A stretch of DNA of 64,000 bases from Tragulus kanchil. Lineage: Eukaryota; Chordata; Mammalia; Artiodactyla; Tragulidae. Positions 25,101-40,200 of this stretch are shown piece by piece (position 1 is the first letter of the stretch; each line of letters begins with the position of its first letter). The stretch lies in contig JAIOJX010000032.1 of NCBI GenBank assembly GCA_022376925.1, positions 119,017,979-119,081,978 on the forward strand, read 5' to 3'. The notes under the pieces are model-generated. The model was not told the origin of the DNA. It was given only the letters and a program-made list of their open reading frames with translations, and made no database searches. The position numbers were made by a program, and so were the translations under genes.

Positions 25101-25181
25101 GCCCATCACACTGGCTTCTGTGTCTCCTTGACACAACCCCATTGTTCTTTTTCTTTCTTCTTTGTTTTTTGGGGGGGAGAG

Positions 25182-25218
<37 letters not shown>

Positions 25219-28200
25219 TGTGACTATGAGGCTTGCAGGATCTTAGTTTCCTGACCAGGGATTAAACCTGTGCCCTCAGCAGAGAAAGCATGGAGCCCAT
25301 TAGCACTGAAAAGTGAAAGTGTTAGTCACTCAGTTGTGTCCGACTCTTTGTGACTCCATGGACTACAGCCCACCAGGCTCTTCTATTCATAAGATTTTTC
25401 AGGTAAGAATACTGCAGTGGGTTGCCATGCCTTTCTACAGGGAATCTTCCTGACCCAAGGATCAAACCTGGGTCTCCTGAACTGCAGGCAGATCCCTTAC
25501 CATTTAAGCCAGCAGGGAAGCTGCCCTTTAGTACTGAACCACTGAAAGGCCAGGATTCCTTCTCCATTGTTCTTTGATCACTTTCTTGCTTTCTGGAACA
25601 TAACCCTAAGGAGCCCTGATTTTTTATAATGGAAATTGGAATTTAGAAGATAAGAATTGTGCACTAGATATACTCGTTGCTAGCAAGTTATGGCTGCTCC
25701 CACACTTCTCAGTGGACAGAATTAGGGAACATGTGTATAATCATGTGTATATGTATATGCATATGCATGTTATTTCTCTCTCTTTCTCTCCATCTCTGTC
25801 TATATGCATATTCGTGGGCCCATAGAAGTGCATTTAATCCACAGGGTTCAATCTCATTTTCTCCCGTTCTTTATTTGTAGTTCCCTTCACTGACAGTGAG
25901 AATGTTGGCTTCCATTTTCACTGATGTATTTATGTATTTAGTCTGTTACCCTGTATGAGCTAACCTCCCATCTCTAATCCTATCCTTTCACCTTGCAGAT
26001 GCCTGCCTCTCCTTCTGTGGGCTCTGACCCCTTATTCTGAGATGTCTCCTTTACATGGACCCCCTCCTCACTGATTTGCACTCTGACTCTTCATATAAGG
26101 CCACTTGGCTGCAAGAATGCCCTCTTTACCCTTCTCAAGTCTGACTCCCCATTCTGGTCTGTCCCTCCTCCATAACTAGTGGAAGAGCACTGTATCTCTG
26201 TGTCTCTGACACTGACAAGCTATGGGATTTTGGAAAAGTCACCCTCGCCTGAATCCTGTCACCTTTCATCTGATTTACCACCTGCCAACTGGCCTCTGCA
26301 ATCTTCCCTGGCTTCCCTCCAACTGATCGCTAAACAAAGTGTGACCAAATCACTCCATTAAACAAAGACCAAATTCCTAAAGCAACCTTTGAGCCCCTGC
26401 TTGGTCCAGCTCTTATGAATTCTCTCACCTCAGCTCTCATCTTCTTTCTCCCATTGAGTTGTGTTGGCCTTCTCTTGATTCCTCAGAAGCGCTGTAGTAC
26501 TTCCTTGTTCTGGAAGGTTCTTCTCTAGCTACTCTCCCCACTTCTCCCCTCTCCCTTACCTAACTAACTCCTCTTCATCCTTCAGGTCTCAGCTCGTCAC
26601 CATTCCCTGTCTAGAATCCTTTCCCAAGCTCCCAGACTGAGTCAGGTCTTTTTTGTGTATGCAGTTAGAAACTGCTTTCTTTTTTCTGGGCACTTACTTT
26701 GTTAACAATTATACATTTGTTGATGGAGCTTCCCTAGTGGCTCAGTGATAAAGAATCCACTTGCCAACGCAGGAGATGCAAGGCAGATGCCTGGGTCAGG
26801 AAGATGCCCTGTGGAAGGAAATGGCAACCCACTCCAGTATCCTTGCCTGAGAAATCCCATGGACAGAGGATCCTGGTGGGTTGCAGTCTATGGAGTCACA
26901 AAGGAGTCAGACACAAGTTAGCAAGTAAACAACATTTATTGATGAGATTATTTAATTAAAGTCCCTCTCCTGCAATCGACCGTAAGCACAGGGAGAGCTG
27001 AAACCATGTCTGTACTGACTCATCGGAGTGTCTTCAGACCCAGAACAGTCCTTAATGCAGAGCAGGCTCTCAGAAAGCCTCTTGCAGGGCCTGACACCTA
27101 ATGGAACTATGTGAGCATTTGTTAAACCTGAGTCCTCTTCATACAACTGTTTCCAGGATGAAAAGAATTGTGTATAATGAATATGAAAGTACTTTGCAAG
27201 CAGAAAAGTGCTGTCTAGGTGGAAGGTTTCATTTTAACTCCCATCATTATTGATTTTAAACCTTGCCAACCTTTTTGACAGCCTAAATAAATCAACCCCC
27301 ACCCCCTACATGCCTCTTCCCTCTTAGGGACTCCTCCAGACTGGAGTGGAAAAATTACAGGCCTTCATCTTTTTTTTTTTTTAAAGTAAAACTTTGTAAT
27401 TTTCACCCACTGGAAATGACATTTTCTTTCTTTTCTTTTCTTTTTATTATTTTTTTAATCTTTTGAGTTTTTTTTTTTAACTTTTATTTTACTTTTAACT
27501 TTTACAGAGTTTTGTTGTTTACAGATATGCGTGTTCCCAGATTAGTCATATGTATATCCCCCTCTTCCCACCCCTCCCGACCATCACACAGCACCCCTGA
27601 AGGATCCCCTTTTCTCACAGAGAAATGACTATAGCTATTTTCTTCACTTATGATAGTACAGGCCTTCATGCTACTTCCTTTACGCCTCCCACCCTCTGTT
27701 CCTTCCCTACAATGTCCATATGTCCACTGTCCACGTCTGTCTTTCTGTCGCTTCACTGCATGTGCCATCATCACCATTGTTCTTCACTTACTTTGTTAAC
27801 AATTATACATTTGTTGATGGAGCTTCCCTAGTGGCTCAGTGATAAAGAATCCACTTGCCAACGCAGGAGATGCAAGGCAGATGCCTGGGTCAGGAAGATG
27901 CCCTGTGGAAGGAAATGGCAACCCACTCCAGTATCCTTGCCTGAGAAATCCCATGGACAGAGGATCCTGGTGGGTTGCAGTCTATGGAGTCACAAAGGAG
28001 TCAGACACAAGTTAGCAAGTAAACAACATTTATTGATGAGATTATTTAATTAAAGTCCCTCTCCTGCAATCGACCGTAAGCACAGGGAGAGCTGAAACCA
28101 TGTCTGTACTGACTCATCGGAGTGTCTTCAGACCCAGAACAGTCCTTAATGCAGAGCAGGCTCTCAGAAAGCCTCTTGCAGGGCCTGACACCTAATGGAA

Positions 28201-31200
28201 CTATGTGAGCATTTGTTAAACCTGAGTCCTCTTCATACAACTGTTTCCAGGATGAAAAGAATTGTGTATAATGAATATGAAAGTACTTTGCAAGCAGAAA
28301 AGTGCTGTCTAGGTGGAAGGTTTCATTTTAACTCCCATCATTATTGATTTTAAACCTTGCCAACCTTTTTGACAGCCTAAATAAATCAACCCCCACCCCC
28401 TACATGCCTCTTCCCTCTTAGGGACTCCTCCAGACTGGAGTGGAAAAATTACAGGCCTTCATCTTTTTTTTTTTTTAAAGTAAAACTTTGTAATTTTCAC
28501 CCACTGGAAATGACATTTTCTTTCTTTTCTTTTCTTTTTATTATTTTTTTAATCTTTTGAGTTTTTTTTTTTAACTTTTATTTTACTTTTAACTTTTACA
28601 GAGTTTTGTTGTTTACAGATATGCGTGTTCCCAGATTAGTCATATGTATATCCCCCTCTTCCCACCCCTCCCGACCATCACACAGCACCCCTGAAGGATC
28701 CCCTTTTCTCACAGAGAAATGACTATAGCTATTTTCTTCACTTATGATAGTACAGGCCTTCATGCTACTTCCTTTACGCCTCCCACCCTCTGTTCCTTCC
28801 CTACAATGTCCATATGTCCACTGTCCACGTCTGTCTTTCTGTCGCTTCACTGCATGTGCCATCATCACCATCCTGCTAGATTCCATATATATGTGTTAAT
28901 ATACTGTATTTGTCCTTCTCTTTCTGACTGACTTCACTTTTTATGATACGTTCTAGATCCAGCCACCTCATTAGGGCTGATTCTTCTGCATTTCTCTTTA
29001 TAACTGTGTAGTATTCCATTGTATATACGTACATTCGTTCGTCAATGGGCATCTAGGTTGCTTCCATGTTCTAGCTATTGTATAGAGAGCTGCAATGAAC
29101 ATTGGGGTACAGGTGCTTCTTTCAGATTTGATTTCATCAGGGTATAAGCCTAAGAGTGGGATTGCTGGGTCGTATGGTGCTTCTATTTTTAGTTTTTAAA
29201 GAAATTTCCATACTGTCTTCCATAGAGGCTGTATCAATTTACATTCCCACCAGCAATGCAGGAGTATTCCCTTTTCTCCGCACCCTCTCCAGCATTTATT
29301 GTCTGTTGATTTGTGGATGATGGCCATTCTGACGGGTGTGAGGTGATATCTCATTGTAGTTTTGATTTGCATGGAAATGACATTTTCAGTTACACTTCTA
29401 AGAGGAGCCGCTTCACTCATCTTTCCTCACTGTTGTCAGCACTTTGGAAGGACCTAGGTTCAGATTCCAGCTCTTTACGAGGTGTGTGAACCCAGCCATC
29501 AACATCTTTCTTACCTTAGGGCTTGCTTGCACACTGCCTGGAATGCTCGTTTGTCCCTCTCAAATGACTGATTTCTGTTCAGCTTTCAGGCATCTGCTTA
29601 AACACCACCTTCTCAGCGAGGTCTCCTCTGATCATCCAGAGTAGGTTTCTCTCTGCCTTTTTGGTAACTGTTCATTTCCTTCCTGGCACTTCATTTTCTT
29701 TTCTTTACTGTGTAACGATTTCATTGGGCTGTAAATTGAGGTCAGGACTGTAGCCTGCACTGAGCGTCTGGAAGAGAGGTAGACACTCAACAGATTAGCT
29801 GAACTTAGATTAAATGAAGGCATGCAGTTTCCTCCTCTGATATTTCTTTCGCTGGGTTGTTGGCAGGTGTAATCACAGATGCAAGTGGCCTAGCCTGGTG
29901 GAAGGCACGTGGAAGGCATAGCATAAGGCAGGTCCTTTTTAAACGCTGATTCCTTTTTCTTCCCTTGGACACCTGCCAGCCACACCTTTGAATCATCTGT
30001 GACTTTTATTCTGTGCTTCTTTACTTTCATCACCAAGTCCTACAATATTTTCCCCCATAATATCTCTGGGATCTGCCACAACCCAGTGAAAGCCTGCTCT
30101 CTCCCTGCTTTAGACAAGTGCCACGATTCCTTAACTGGCCACCCTTTCTCTCTCAACTGCATATACTCTGCAAATCACCCTGTAGGATAGTCTCCCTTCC
30201 TTAGTCTCTGTTTCCTCCACTCCATCTCTGTGCCTTTCCAGGTGAGCACTGTGTAGAGAAAGGCAGGACCGAGCTTACCCACTCACAGGTCACAATCTTA
30301 ATTCTGGCATGCTTGTCATAGCTCATTCTGCTCACCTCGTTACATCCTGCTCTCTGAATTTGTAGCCTTGTCATTTTTTTTTCTCACATGTATGCTTTTT
30401 CCGATGGGACTGATGATTGTTTAAGTGTGGTTCAGCTTGGCCTAGGGGCCTTTGTTTCCAGCAATACCTTTGTAAATGAGAACTGGACAATGAAAAATTT
30501 AAATTTCCAACAGATGTCAATGCCCTCTTCAATTTTTTTCCTAAACTTTAACATCTTAGCTGGGCTTCCCAAGTGGCTCAGTGGTAAAGTATCCATCTGC
30601 CGATGCAGGAGATGCAGGTTCATTCCCTAGGCTGGAAGAAGAAGAAATGGCACTCCAGTATTCTTGACTGGGAAATCCCACGGACAGAGGAGCCTGGCAG
30701 ATTATGGACCATGGAGTCACATAGACTTAGATATGACTTAACAACTGAGCACACAAGCATCTTAACCAAGAGTCCTTTGCTTTTTTAACTTTGCAAAAGC
30801 CTTAGTCTAAAGCCCTTAAGTTTTAGACAGAACCCAAGAGAATGTGACTTGCCTATTTAATTAACATGAGCCAGGATCTTGGGCCAAGGCCTCTTGATTC
30901 TGATCTCATATTTTCCCATTTTAGTGTGAGCGTGAATCAAGCAAAGTTACTTGCTGCTTCTTCCTCACCTCTCCACCTATACTTTAGTGACATATGGTTG
31001 CAACTAGAATAAAGCAATGCTTATGTATGAAGTAGGTCTGGGAGGAGGCACCAAGGAGACTTTAGAAGGGTCTGAGTCCTTATCTCCTGATCCTTTACTG
31101 ATGCCATTTCTCCTGAAGCTTCCATCACATGGAATACTTCACATGCAGGGCATGCCCCTTGCTCTGCAGAATGCTCTCAGAATAGCTTTCTGCTCAGTTG

Positions 31201-34200
31201 TGCCAGTCTCTGTAGGAGACAAGCAGGTAGGCAGGAAACTTGTTAGGTGTCTTCACAGCTAAATAGATATAAATGTCGAGAGTATCTATCAAAAATAAAG
31301 ATGTCTTTTACTTAACCATGTGACATGGTTAACCACATGACCACTCGAGCTCCTAAATGGCTCTTTTACCTACTTCATCCTCATTCACTGCCTCTGTTCA
31401 GGCTCCAAGTGCTTGCTGGAACTACTTCATAAGTTTTCCATTGAGTGTTTTACTTTTCCTTCTCCCTTCTCATCTCTCTTCCACATAATTCCAGAAGCCT
31501 TTTCTACATCAAATCCAGTTCTTTCTCCCTTTCTGAAAATCCTCTAACTTTTTGATCCACATGCAGCAAGTTCCTTGGCACAACCTACTAAGCCCAACAT
31601 GACCTGTGCCCTGCCTACCTCTTTACCTTAGTCTCCTGCCACTCCATCCCTTACACTTTGTGCTCCCGCTTCACAGACCAATATATAGTTCCCTAAACCC
31701 AGCATCCCCTTTCATATCTCTAGGCTTCTCATATGTGTTAATTCTTCCTGGGAGTCCCCCTCTTCCTTAACTATCTGGAAAATTTATATTCATCTTCAAA
31801 ATCTAGCTCAGACTTTTTCCTATCTCAGCTTAGTTGGTATAAAAAAAAAAATACCGTAGACTGGGTGGCTTAAACAACAAACATCTATTTCTTGTGGTTC
31901 TGGAGGCTACAAGTCCAAGATCAAAGTGCCAACAGAACTGGCATCTGGTAAGAATCCAATTGCTAATTCGTTGACATCTGCCTTCGAGCTCAGCTCTCCA
32001 ATATCTATCCTTGTAAGGGCACTAGTTCCATTTCCAAGGACTCCACCCTCACAATCTAATTACCTAATTACCTCCTAGAGGTACTTCCTAATACCATCTC
32101 ACTGGGGATTAGGCCTCCGTTATATGATTTTGGGGGAGACACAAACATTCAGTCCATAGAACTGACCATGCCTCTCCCCACCCCATTGCCTCTTTCTACT
32201 CTATCCATAGAAAACACTTCCCCAGTGTCTCAGTGGTAAAGAATCTGCCTGTCAATGGGTTGGGAAGATCCCCTGGAAATGGCAATCCTCTCCAGTATTC
32301 TTGCCTGGGAAATCCCATGGAAAGAGGAACCTGGTGGGCCACAATCCATGGAGTCACAAGGGTCAGACACAACTTAGTAACTAAACAACAACTCTCTTCT
32401 ACTTCAAACCATATACTGTTGCTATGATAACATTTACACTGTATTACAAATATACTTGTTTTCATGTCATGCATTCACTCCCTGTAAATTTTTTGAGAGT
32501 AATGGCTTTGGTTCATCTTTGAATTCCTATCACTTAACACAAGGCACAGGAAAAGCATTGAATATAAGTATACATATATTTTACTCCCATCCCTCCAGAC
32601 CATCGCCCCAAGTGGTTGTAGGTACTCCTATTCGCCTAGCACAATGAGAATAGCTATCTTTTCCACACATGACAGTACAGGTTTCCATGTTACTCCCTCC
32701 ATGCCTCCCTCCCACTGTTCGGTCTCCACAATGTCTTTATGTCTATTCTCTGTTTTTTCATGAGTTCACTGCGTGTGTTATCATGACCATCTTACTAGAT
32801 CCCATATATATGAGTTAGTATACTATACTTGTCTTTCTCTTTTTGACTTACTTCACTTTTTATGATAGGTTCCAGAGCCAGCCACCTCATTAGGACTGAG
32901 TCTTCTGCATTTCTTTTAACAGCTGAGTAGTATTCCATTGTATATATGTACCAGAGCTTCTGTATCCATTCATTTGTCGGTGGCTTAAACAACAAACATC
33001 TATTTCTTGTGGTTCTGGAGGCTACAAGTCCAAGATCAAAGTGCCAACAGAACTGGCATCTGGTAAGAATCCAATTGCTAATTCGTTGACATCTGCCTTC
33101 GAGCTCAGCTCTCCAATATCTATCCTTGTAAGGGCACTAGTTCCATTTCCAAGGACTCCACCCTCACAATCTAATTACCTAATTACCTCCTAGAGGTACT
33201 TCCTAATACCATCTCACTGGGGATTAGGCCTCCGTTATATGATTTTGGGGGAGACACAAACATTCAGTCCATAGAACTGACCATGCCTCTCCCCACCCCA
33301 TTGCCTCTTTCTACTCTATCCATAGAAAACACTTCCCCAGTGTCTCAGTGGTAAAGAATCTGCCTGTCAATGGGTTGGGAAGATCCCCTGGAAATGGCAA
33401 TCCTCTCCAGTATTCTTGCCTGGGAAATCCCATGGAAAGAGGAACCTGGTGGGCCACAATCCATGGAGTCACAAGGGTCAGACACAACTTAGTAACTAAA
33501 CAACAACTCTCTTCTACTTCAAACCATATACTGTTGCTATGATAACATTTACACTGTATTACAAATATACTTGTTTTCATGTCATGCATTCACTCCCTGT
33601 AAATTTTTTGAGAGTAATGGCTTTGGTTCATCTTTGAATTCCTATCACTTAACACAAGGCACAGGAAAAGCATTGAATATAAGTATACATATATTTTACT
33701 CCCATCCCTCCAGACCATCGCCCCAAGTGGTTGTAGGTACTCCTATTCGCCTAGCACAATGAGAATAGCTATCTTTTCCACACATGACAGTACAGGTTTC
33801 CATGTTACTCCCTCCATGCCTCCCTCCCACTGTTCGGTCTCCACAATGTCTTTATGTCTATTCTCTGTTTTTTCATGAGTTCACTGCGTGTGTTATCATG
33901 ACCATCTTACTAGATCCCATATATATGAGTTAGTATACTATACTTGTCTTTCTCTTTTTGACTTACTTCACTTTTTATGATAGGTTCCAGAGCCAGCCAC
34001 CTCATTAGGACTGAGTCTTCTGCATTTCTTTTAACAGCTGAGTAGTATTCCATTGTATATATGTACCAGAGCTTCTGTATCCATTCATTTGTCGATGGAC
34101 ATCTAGGTTGCTTCCATGTTCTGGCTATTGTGTAGAGAGCTGCAATGAACATTGGGGTACAGGTGCCTCTTTCAGTTTTGATTTCATCAGGATATAGGTC

Positions 34201-37200
34201 TAATAGTGGGATTGCTGGGTCATAGGGTGCTTCTATTTTTAGTTTTTTAAGGAATCTCCATATTGTCTTCCATAGAGGTTGTATCAATTTACATTCCCAC
34301 CAGCAATGCAAGAGGGTTCCCTTTTCTCTGCACCCTCTCCAGCATTTGTTGTCTGTCGATTTGTTGATGATGGCCATTCTGACAGGTGTGAGGTGATATC
34401 TCATTGTGGTTTTAATTTGCATTTCTCTGATAATAAGCGAGGTTGAGCATCGTTTCATGTGCTTTTGGGCCATCTGTATGTCCTCTTTGGAGAGGCGTCT
34501 TTTTAGATCTTTTTCCCATTTTTTGATTGGGCTGCTCATTTTCCTTGTGCTGAGTTGTCTGAGTTGCTTGTAGATGTACAGGTTTTTGTGTGTGTCAATC
34601 AGTATTTAAGTCAACAAATGAATGAATAAATGTATGAATGGGTGATGACTCATCTTTCATCATGTGTTTTTTGGCCAGGATATGAATTACAATTTCTTTT
34701 TTCTTTTGGGCAGGTCTGGGCCGGATCGTCCAGGCTGAGGAATATCTATCCCAGGCCCAGTGGACAGTCCTCAAATCAACTGAATGTAGCTATGCCATCC
34801 ATTCCTTACTGCATCGGAACCTGGGACTTCTCTACATGGCTAAGGAAAACCACGAGGAAGCCCGCTATCATCTGGCCAATGATGTAAACAGGCTAAATTA
34901 TGACACTGGAATGTTTCTGAGACCACCTCTGTTTGGTTGTTATTTGTTGCTGTTTTCTTTTTACTGAGCATTTTTCTGAAACTTTCTGCTTACAGCTGTC
35001 TGTTTGATGGAGTATTAGCAGGTACACAATTCTAACAACCTGAGTTCAAGACTTTCCACTCTCTGCCTGTGCACCCTTGTCCAGGTCACATCACTTCCCA
35101 AGCCTCTGCTGCTCTGAGGATGATAAAGGGAGGTAGAAGTGCATCCTGATGAAGAGCAGGGCTTTACTTCTGTTTTTGGTGCTTCCTTTTCACCAGGCAC
35201 ATAGACCTGGGTAGATTCTTTCACATCGTTCATCACCTGTAAGACAGAAACCATAAACTAGTCTCTGCGTCACTGGGTTATTGCAGAGATGAATAAGAGG
35301 GCAGGACTGTGTAGTACTTTGGCTGTTATTTTTATAAGTAACATCAACATCTTTACTTCAAAGTATGGTTATTACACTTAAATGAGCTGGAGGTGTGTGA
35401 AAGATTTTTGTAAACTACAAAACTCTGTACAGTGTTAGACAGGATGATGAAGGTGACGACTGAATTACTCTTCCAAAGGTTTCTCTTAGGATTTCAGTAT
35501 AGGACAATATTACCAGAGAGAAGAGTTCCTGAGCCTGAAATCTGGATGAGGTTTGGGTCAGACTGTAGTCTCAATGAAGACTGGGTCTCTCTCGAGCCAC
35601 TTCACTGGCAACCTTCACTCTGGTTGCCTGTCACTGCATGATACCCCTAAATTTGCTGGAAACCTGGTTGTCTTGGTTATTATTCATATCCCTTTACCCC
35701 AGATCCATCCTTTGTCCTACTCTGCCCTGGGAGGCTGACCTCTATAGACTATATAGCCTGGACTTCACTGCTCTCTGGCCTCAGTTGAGTTTGGGGAGAG
35801 AGAGGCTTGGCAGAGGAGAAGAGGTTCTAAGGAGAGAAAGGTTGAATATATTTATTCCCTCTGCTGACCTCCTGCACCAGTCTACTTCAGGTAGGGGCAG
35901 TGCTCCTTGTGGCTACAGCTCCCATCAGGTAGCCTTCATCCAGAGCTCTCGCTTTTGCTGGCACTGGTAACCCTGCTTTCTCCCCCTGGGTTTCTCAGAA
36001 GTTAGGACTGTAATAATCTCTTATTGTTGATAGTGCCTAGTGCATCACTGACTTTCATTGGTTCCTTACCCCTTCCACATCTCTGGAGGTAAGCCTTTCA
36101 TTAAATCGTCCTCAAGAAATACTTGTGAGGGCGCCATCTGCTTCCATCTAGGAGCCAGACTCACGCACTTCTTCATTTGTGTTTCCTCTCTGTACTCTAC
36201 AGCCTCCAACAAATCAAGCAGAAGCACATTCTGTCTTGACCTGGACCACACAGTTAAGCATAGATCAAGCTCAGATTCCTCAGCCTAAATTTAAAAACAA
36301 CAATATTTATAGATACCATAAAATTCATATGATATGTGTAAGTAGGTGTACAATTCAATGATTTCTTAGTAAACTTACAAGGTTGTGTAACCATCAACGT
36401 AATCCAGTGTTCACCCTAAGGAGAGCCCTGATACCTGTTTACAATCATATCTCATTCCCACTTCCTGTGCCTCTAGATTTACCTTTTAATATATACATTT
36501 TATATAAACAGAATGATACGTGGTTTTTTACATCTGACTTCTTTCACTTAGCATAGTTATTTTGAGATTCACCCATGTTGAATGTGTATATGAATACTTC
36601 ATTTCTCTTATCGCTGACAGTCATCTAGGCACACCACAACTTGTTTACAATTCACCTGCTGAGGGACATTGGGTTTGTTGCCATCTTTTGCCCATTATGA
36701 ATAATACTGTTTACGAACATTTGTGTATAAGTCTTTGTGTGAAGACACATCTTTATTTCTCTTGGGTGTATGCCTAAGGGTAGAATTGCTGGGTCATGTG
36801 GTAAAACTCTGTTTAATTTTTCAAGGACTGTCAAACTGTTTTTCCCTGGAAACTACATCATTTTATATTCCCACCAGCAATGGACAAGAGGGTTCCGTTG
36901 TTGCCGTATCTTTGCCAATACATGTTATTTTCTGTCTGTTTGATCAGAGCAGTTCTTATGTGGGTAAAGACATAGCTCACCATGGGTTTTATTTTGCATT
37001 TCATCGGTGACTATTGGTATTGAGCATTATTTCATGTGCTCATTAGTCACTGGTATGTTTCTTTGGTGTTCTGTATCTCTTCAGATCCTTTCCTCATTTT
37101 TAATTGGGCTGTTGTAGAAATTCTTTATAGGTTCTAGATACAAGGACTTTATCAGATATATGGTTTACAAAGAAAACCCAAACACTCTCTTTCTTCTTCT

Positions 37201-40200
37201 GTTATAGATTTATTTTGCCAGTTGTGCCTTTGGAACAGAGCACATCAGGACCTCAGGAGGCTACTTCCACCTGGCTAATATCTTCAATGGCCTTAAAAAG
37301 CTGGACCTGGCAGACACACTGTACACTAAGGTGAGCTGGGGAATACGAGAGCTGAGCCTTGACACATAGGCCTTACCTCTTGCACCTAGTGTCAGACCAA
37401 CGATGAGACATTCGAGGTACAGAGAGATGAAGTGAATGGCCCAAGGTCACATAGCTTGAAACATGGTATAGTCCAATTTTCTTTCTTCCTGTTTCTCCAT
37501 GACCAAAATAGTTTAGTCCTTAGTATCCATAGAGCAATGAGCAAATAGTAAATTATGAGTCAGTAAGAACCAAGCCTCTCCAAATAGACTGCCACATACT
37601 CTGTCATATCCCTAGCAGCAAGCTATGGTGGACATGTTGAGCTGTGGCATAGAGGAGGAGATGAGGTTTTTAAGAAAAATTGATTGTCAAAAGGTCCTTT
37701 GAAGGGCTTCCCTGGTGGCTCAGTGATAAAGAGTTTGCCTGCCAATGCAGGAGATACGAGTTCAATCCCTGATCCAGGAAGATCCCACATGCCGTGGAGA
37801 AACTAAGCCCGTAAGCCACAACTATGGAGCCTGTGCTCTAGAGCCTCAAAGCTGCAAGTATTGAGCCCATGTGCCAAGCAACCATTGAAGCCCATGAGCC
37901 CTAGAGCCCAAGTTCTACAATAAGAGAAGTCACAGCAACAAGAAGCCTGCTCACTTCAACTAGGGAGTAGCCCTAGTTGAATACCAAGGGGAGAAAGAGG
38001 GGGATGAGTTGGGAGACTGAGATTGACATATATACACTATTATGGCTCAGGTGGTAAATAATCCATCTGCCAATGCAGGAGCTCCAGGAGATGCAACTAG
38101 AGAAGAGCCTGTAGCAGCAGTGAAAACCCAGAATAGACAAAAATAAATAAATAAATAAAAATTTTTAAAAAAAGGCCCCGTGAAGGGATCAAAGAAAGCA
38201 CTTTAACATGTCCATCCTTACCTGTGAAAGACTGTAAACTGTTTCCAACATATTAAAATCTTGGTTATGTTATAGAACACCTTACTTAGCAATCAGCCAT
38301 TTCTTTTTTTTTTTTTTAAAGATTTATTATTTATTGTTATTGTTGGGGGGGGGCGGGTTGGGGAGGGAGGGGAGCGGGCGGGCCACTTCTATTGGTCCTT
38401 CATTTCTCTATTTTCATCCATCTTTGTTCTTTGGCTCCTGTGGGCCTCCCATCGCGGTGGCATCTGTCGTTGCAGAGCACCGGCTCTGGGTGCATGCGCT
38501 CCAGAGCTCCGGCTCGGTGATTGGACACATCAGTCCAGCCGCTCCGCGGCACATGGGATCTTTCCAGGCCAGGGATCGAACCGGTGGCCCTTGCACTGCA
38601 AGGCGGTGTCCTTACCCACTGGACCACCAGGTGAAGCCTGCAATCAACCATTTCTGCATGTGGTGTAGGATCCCCTATGGTGACTGTTTATTTGTATTTT
38701 AGATTCACTTCTGAGGAAGAGGCATTGTGATGTAGCTGAAAAAAGAACTGTGCTCTGGAATCAAGCAGACTTGAATTTAAACCCTGGCTGTGCCACATAG
38801 CAGCTCTAACCAACAGTCAAGTGTGATCTTAACTTTTCTGACTTTATTTATCTATGAATCGGAAGTAATAAGAATATGACTTCAGTTGGGATGGTGGGTG
38901 AATGTAAAGGAAATTGTATGTGCTCAATATATGGCAGCCATTTTCTTCAGCTCAGTTCCGTTCAATTCAGTCGCTCAGTTGTGTCCGACTCTTTGTGATC
39001 CCATGGACCACAGCGTGCCCGGCTTCCCTGTCCTTCAACATCTCCTGGAGCATGCTCAAACTCATGTCCATTGAGTTGGTGATGCCATCCAACCATCTTT
39101 TTTAAGAAAATATTTAAACTTTATTTTTTAAATTAATTTTTATTGAAGTATAATTGCCTTACAATATTGTGTTAGTTTCTACTGTACAGCTAAATGCATC
39201 AATTCTATGTATACATATATCCCCTCTTTTTTGGATTTCCTTCCCATTTAGGTCACCATGGAAGACTGAGTTCCCACAGTAGATTCTCATTAGTTTATCT
39301 ATTTTACACATGTGTGTGTGCATGCTCAGGTGCTCAGTTGTGTCTGACTCTTTGTGACCCCATAAACTATAGCCTACCAGGCTCTTCTGCCCATGGTATT
39401 ATCCCAGCAAGAATACTGGGGTGGATTGCCATTTCCTCCTTCAGGTGATCTTCCCAGCCAAAGGACTGAATCACATCTCCTGGAGCTCCTACACTGGCAG
39501 ATGGATTATTTACCACCTGACCCATAGTAGTACATATATGTCAATCTCAGTCTCCCAACTCAGCCTTCTCTTTCTCCCCTTGGTATTCATACACACATGG
39601 TAGCCATTATAATCAGACCCACCAGGGGTGTCCTCAGATCATCCTTCCACATGTCCTTTGCAGCCCAGCACTTGTCATACTTACCTTCAACAAGCACCTC
39701 TGGGTTCCTAATGCTCCCCCTGCCTCCAGGCACAATGAAATAGAGAGTCTTCAGATGATCAGTAAGCCTGGGCAGTGGTGCTGCCCTCTCAGCTGGTTAG
39801 TCCAACGCCCATGTGCTGACTTAGAACCTTTAAACATTTTCTGAAAAAGAACTGTGCTCTGGAATCAAGCAGACTTGAATTTAAACCCTGGCTGTGCCAC
39901 ATAGCAGCTCTAACCAACAGTCAAGTGTGATCTTAACTTTTCTGACTTTATTTATCTATGAATCGGAAGTAATAAGAATATGACTTCAGTTGGGATGGTG
40001 GGTGAATGTAAAGGAAATTGTATGTGCTCAATATATGGCAGCCATTTTCTTCAGCTCAGTTCCGTTCAATTCAGTCGCTCAGTTGTGTCCGACTCTTTGT
40101 GATCCCATGGACCACAGCGTGCCCGGCTTCCCTGTCCTTCAACATCTCCTGGAGCATGCTCAAACTCATGTCCATTGAGTTGGTGATGCCATCCAACCAT

